DNA of 5,162 nt. Origin: Anaerolineaceae bacterium (GTDB taxonomy: Bacteria; Chloroflexota; Anaerolineae; Anaerolineales; Anaerolineaceae). The stretch lies in assembly GCA_028714615.1 (NCBI GenBank), contig JAQTMA010000281.1:1-5162 (forward strand), written 5' to 3'. A program made the position numbers and the translations under genes. Below, piece after piece: positions 5,110 to 5,162 of this stretch; positions within the stretch are counted from its first letter, which is position 1; every line of letters begins with the position of its first letter. The notes beneath the pieces are model-generated. The model had not been told where the DNA came from and searched no databases. It worked only from the letters and a program-made list of their open reading frames with translations.

Positions 5110-5162
5110 ATGGGTAAACCAAAATCTCCGGGAGATCAGAGACTTAATGATGGTTTCAAGCT
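5110..5162 (+). CDS. Possible start of a plus-strand gene cut by the window edge
   Basis: An ATG at 5110-5112, after eight A residues, opens a frame to the window end that reads MGKPKSPGDQRLNDGFK. The frame is closed upstream by TGA at 5083-5085. I do not recognise the peptide. The upstream sequence has GAGAG about 13 nt from the ATG, a weak and distant ribosome-binding site, and no obvious promoter. It would be divergent from the tRNA cluster. The minus strand of the same stretch is also open, so neither frame is secure. Confidence 0.2.
   Translation, partial: MGKPKSPGDQRLNDGFK

Noticed and set aside
5009..5160. Minus-strand frame open from the window edge to a TGA near 5010, possibly the C-terminus of another gene
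   Set aside because: About 50 residues with no recognisable family, running through repeats and a poly-T stretch; chance openness is as likely.

Overview
The window reads almost entirely from the minus strand. The order in the direction of transcription is: tRNA-Ala(CGC), tRNA-Ala(GGC), a leucine-type T-box leader, leuS, an unrecognised secreted protein, ridA, and the 5' part of an OmpR/PhoB-type response regulator that runs off the left edge. The T-box leader and the short LeuRS lacking the E. coli-type leucine-specific insert point to a T-box-using bacterial lineage. The general look of the proteins and intergenic repeats suggests Chloroflexota (Anaerolineae-like), but that placement is inference from memory of such sequences and was not tested.

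Right part (about 4430-5162): two tRNA-Ala genes with different anticodons each have a convincing sigma70-type promoter. The second ends only 15 nt before Stem I of the leuS T-box. I see no promoter in that gap, so the tRNAs, T-box and leuS probably form one transcription unit. In that arrangement the T-box terminator is both the end of the tRNA operon when charged tRNA-Leu is abundant and the gate into leuS when it is scarce. Between the T-box terminator and the leuS ribosome-binding site lies an A+T-rich segment flanked by a perfect 14-bp direct repeat, which looks like a small MITE-like insertion. Beyond the tRNAs are short tandem and dispersed repeats and one weak plus-strand ORF start at the window edge.

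Middle part (1784-4243): a complete, intact leuS followed by a long hairpin.

Left part (1-1783): a 206-aa secreted helical protein of unknown function sits behind a promoter whose upstream region carries four boxes in exact 11-bp phase. This is the layout of PhoB/PhoP-type activator sites. A nested palindrome follows its stop codon. Then come ridA and, 15 bp later, a response regulator gene cut by the window edge. Whether that regulator controls the 11-bp boxes is an attractive but untested idea. I found no novel defence or mobile system; the most notable content is regulatory architecture.
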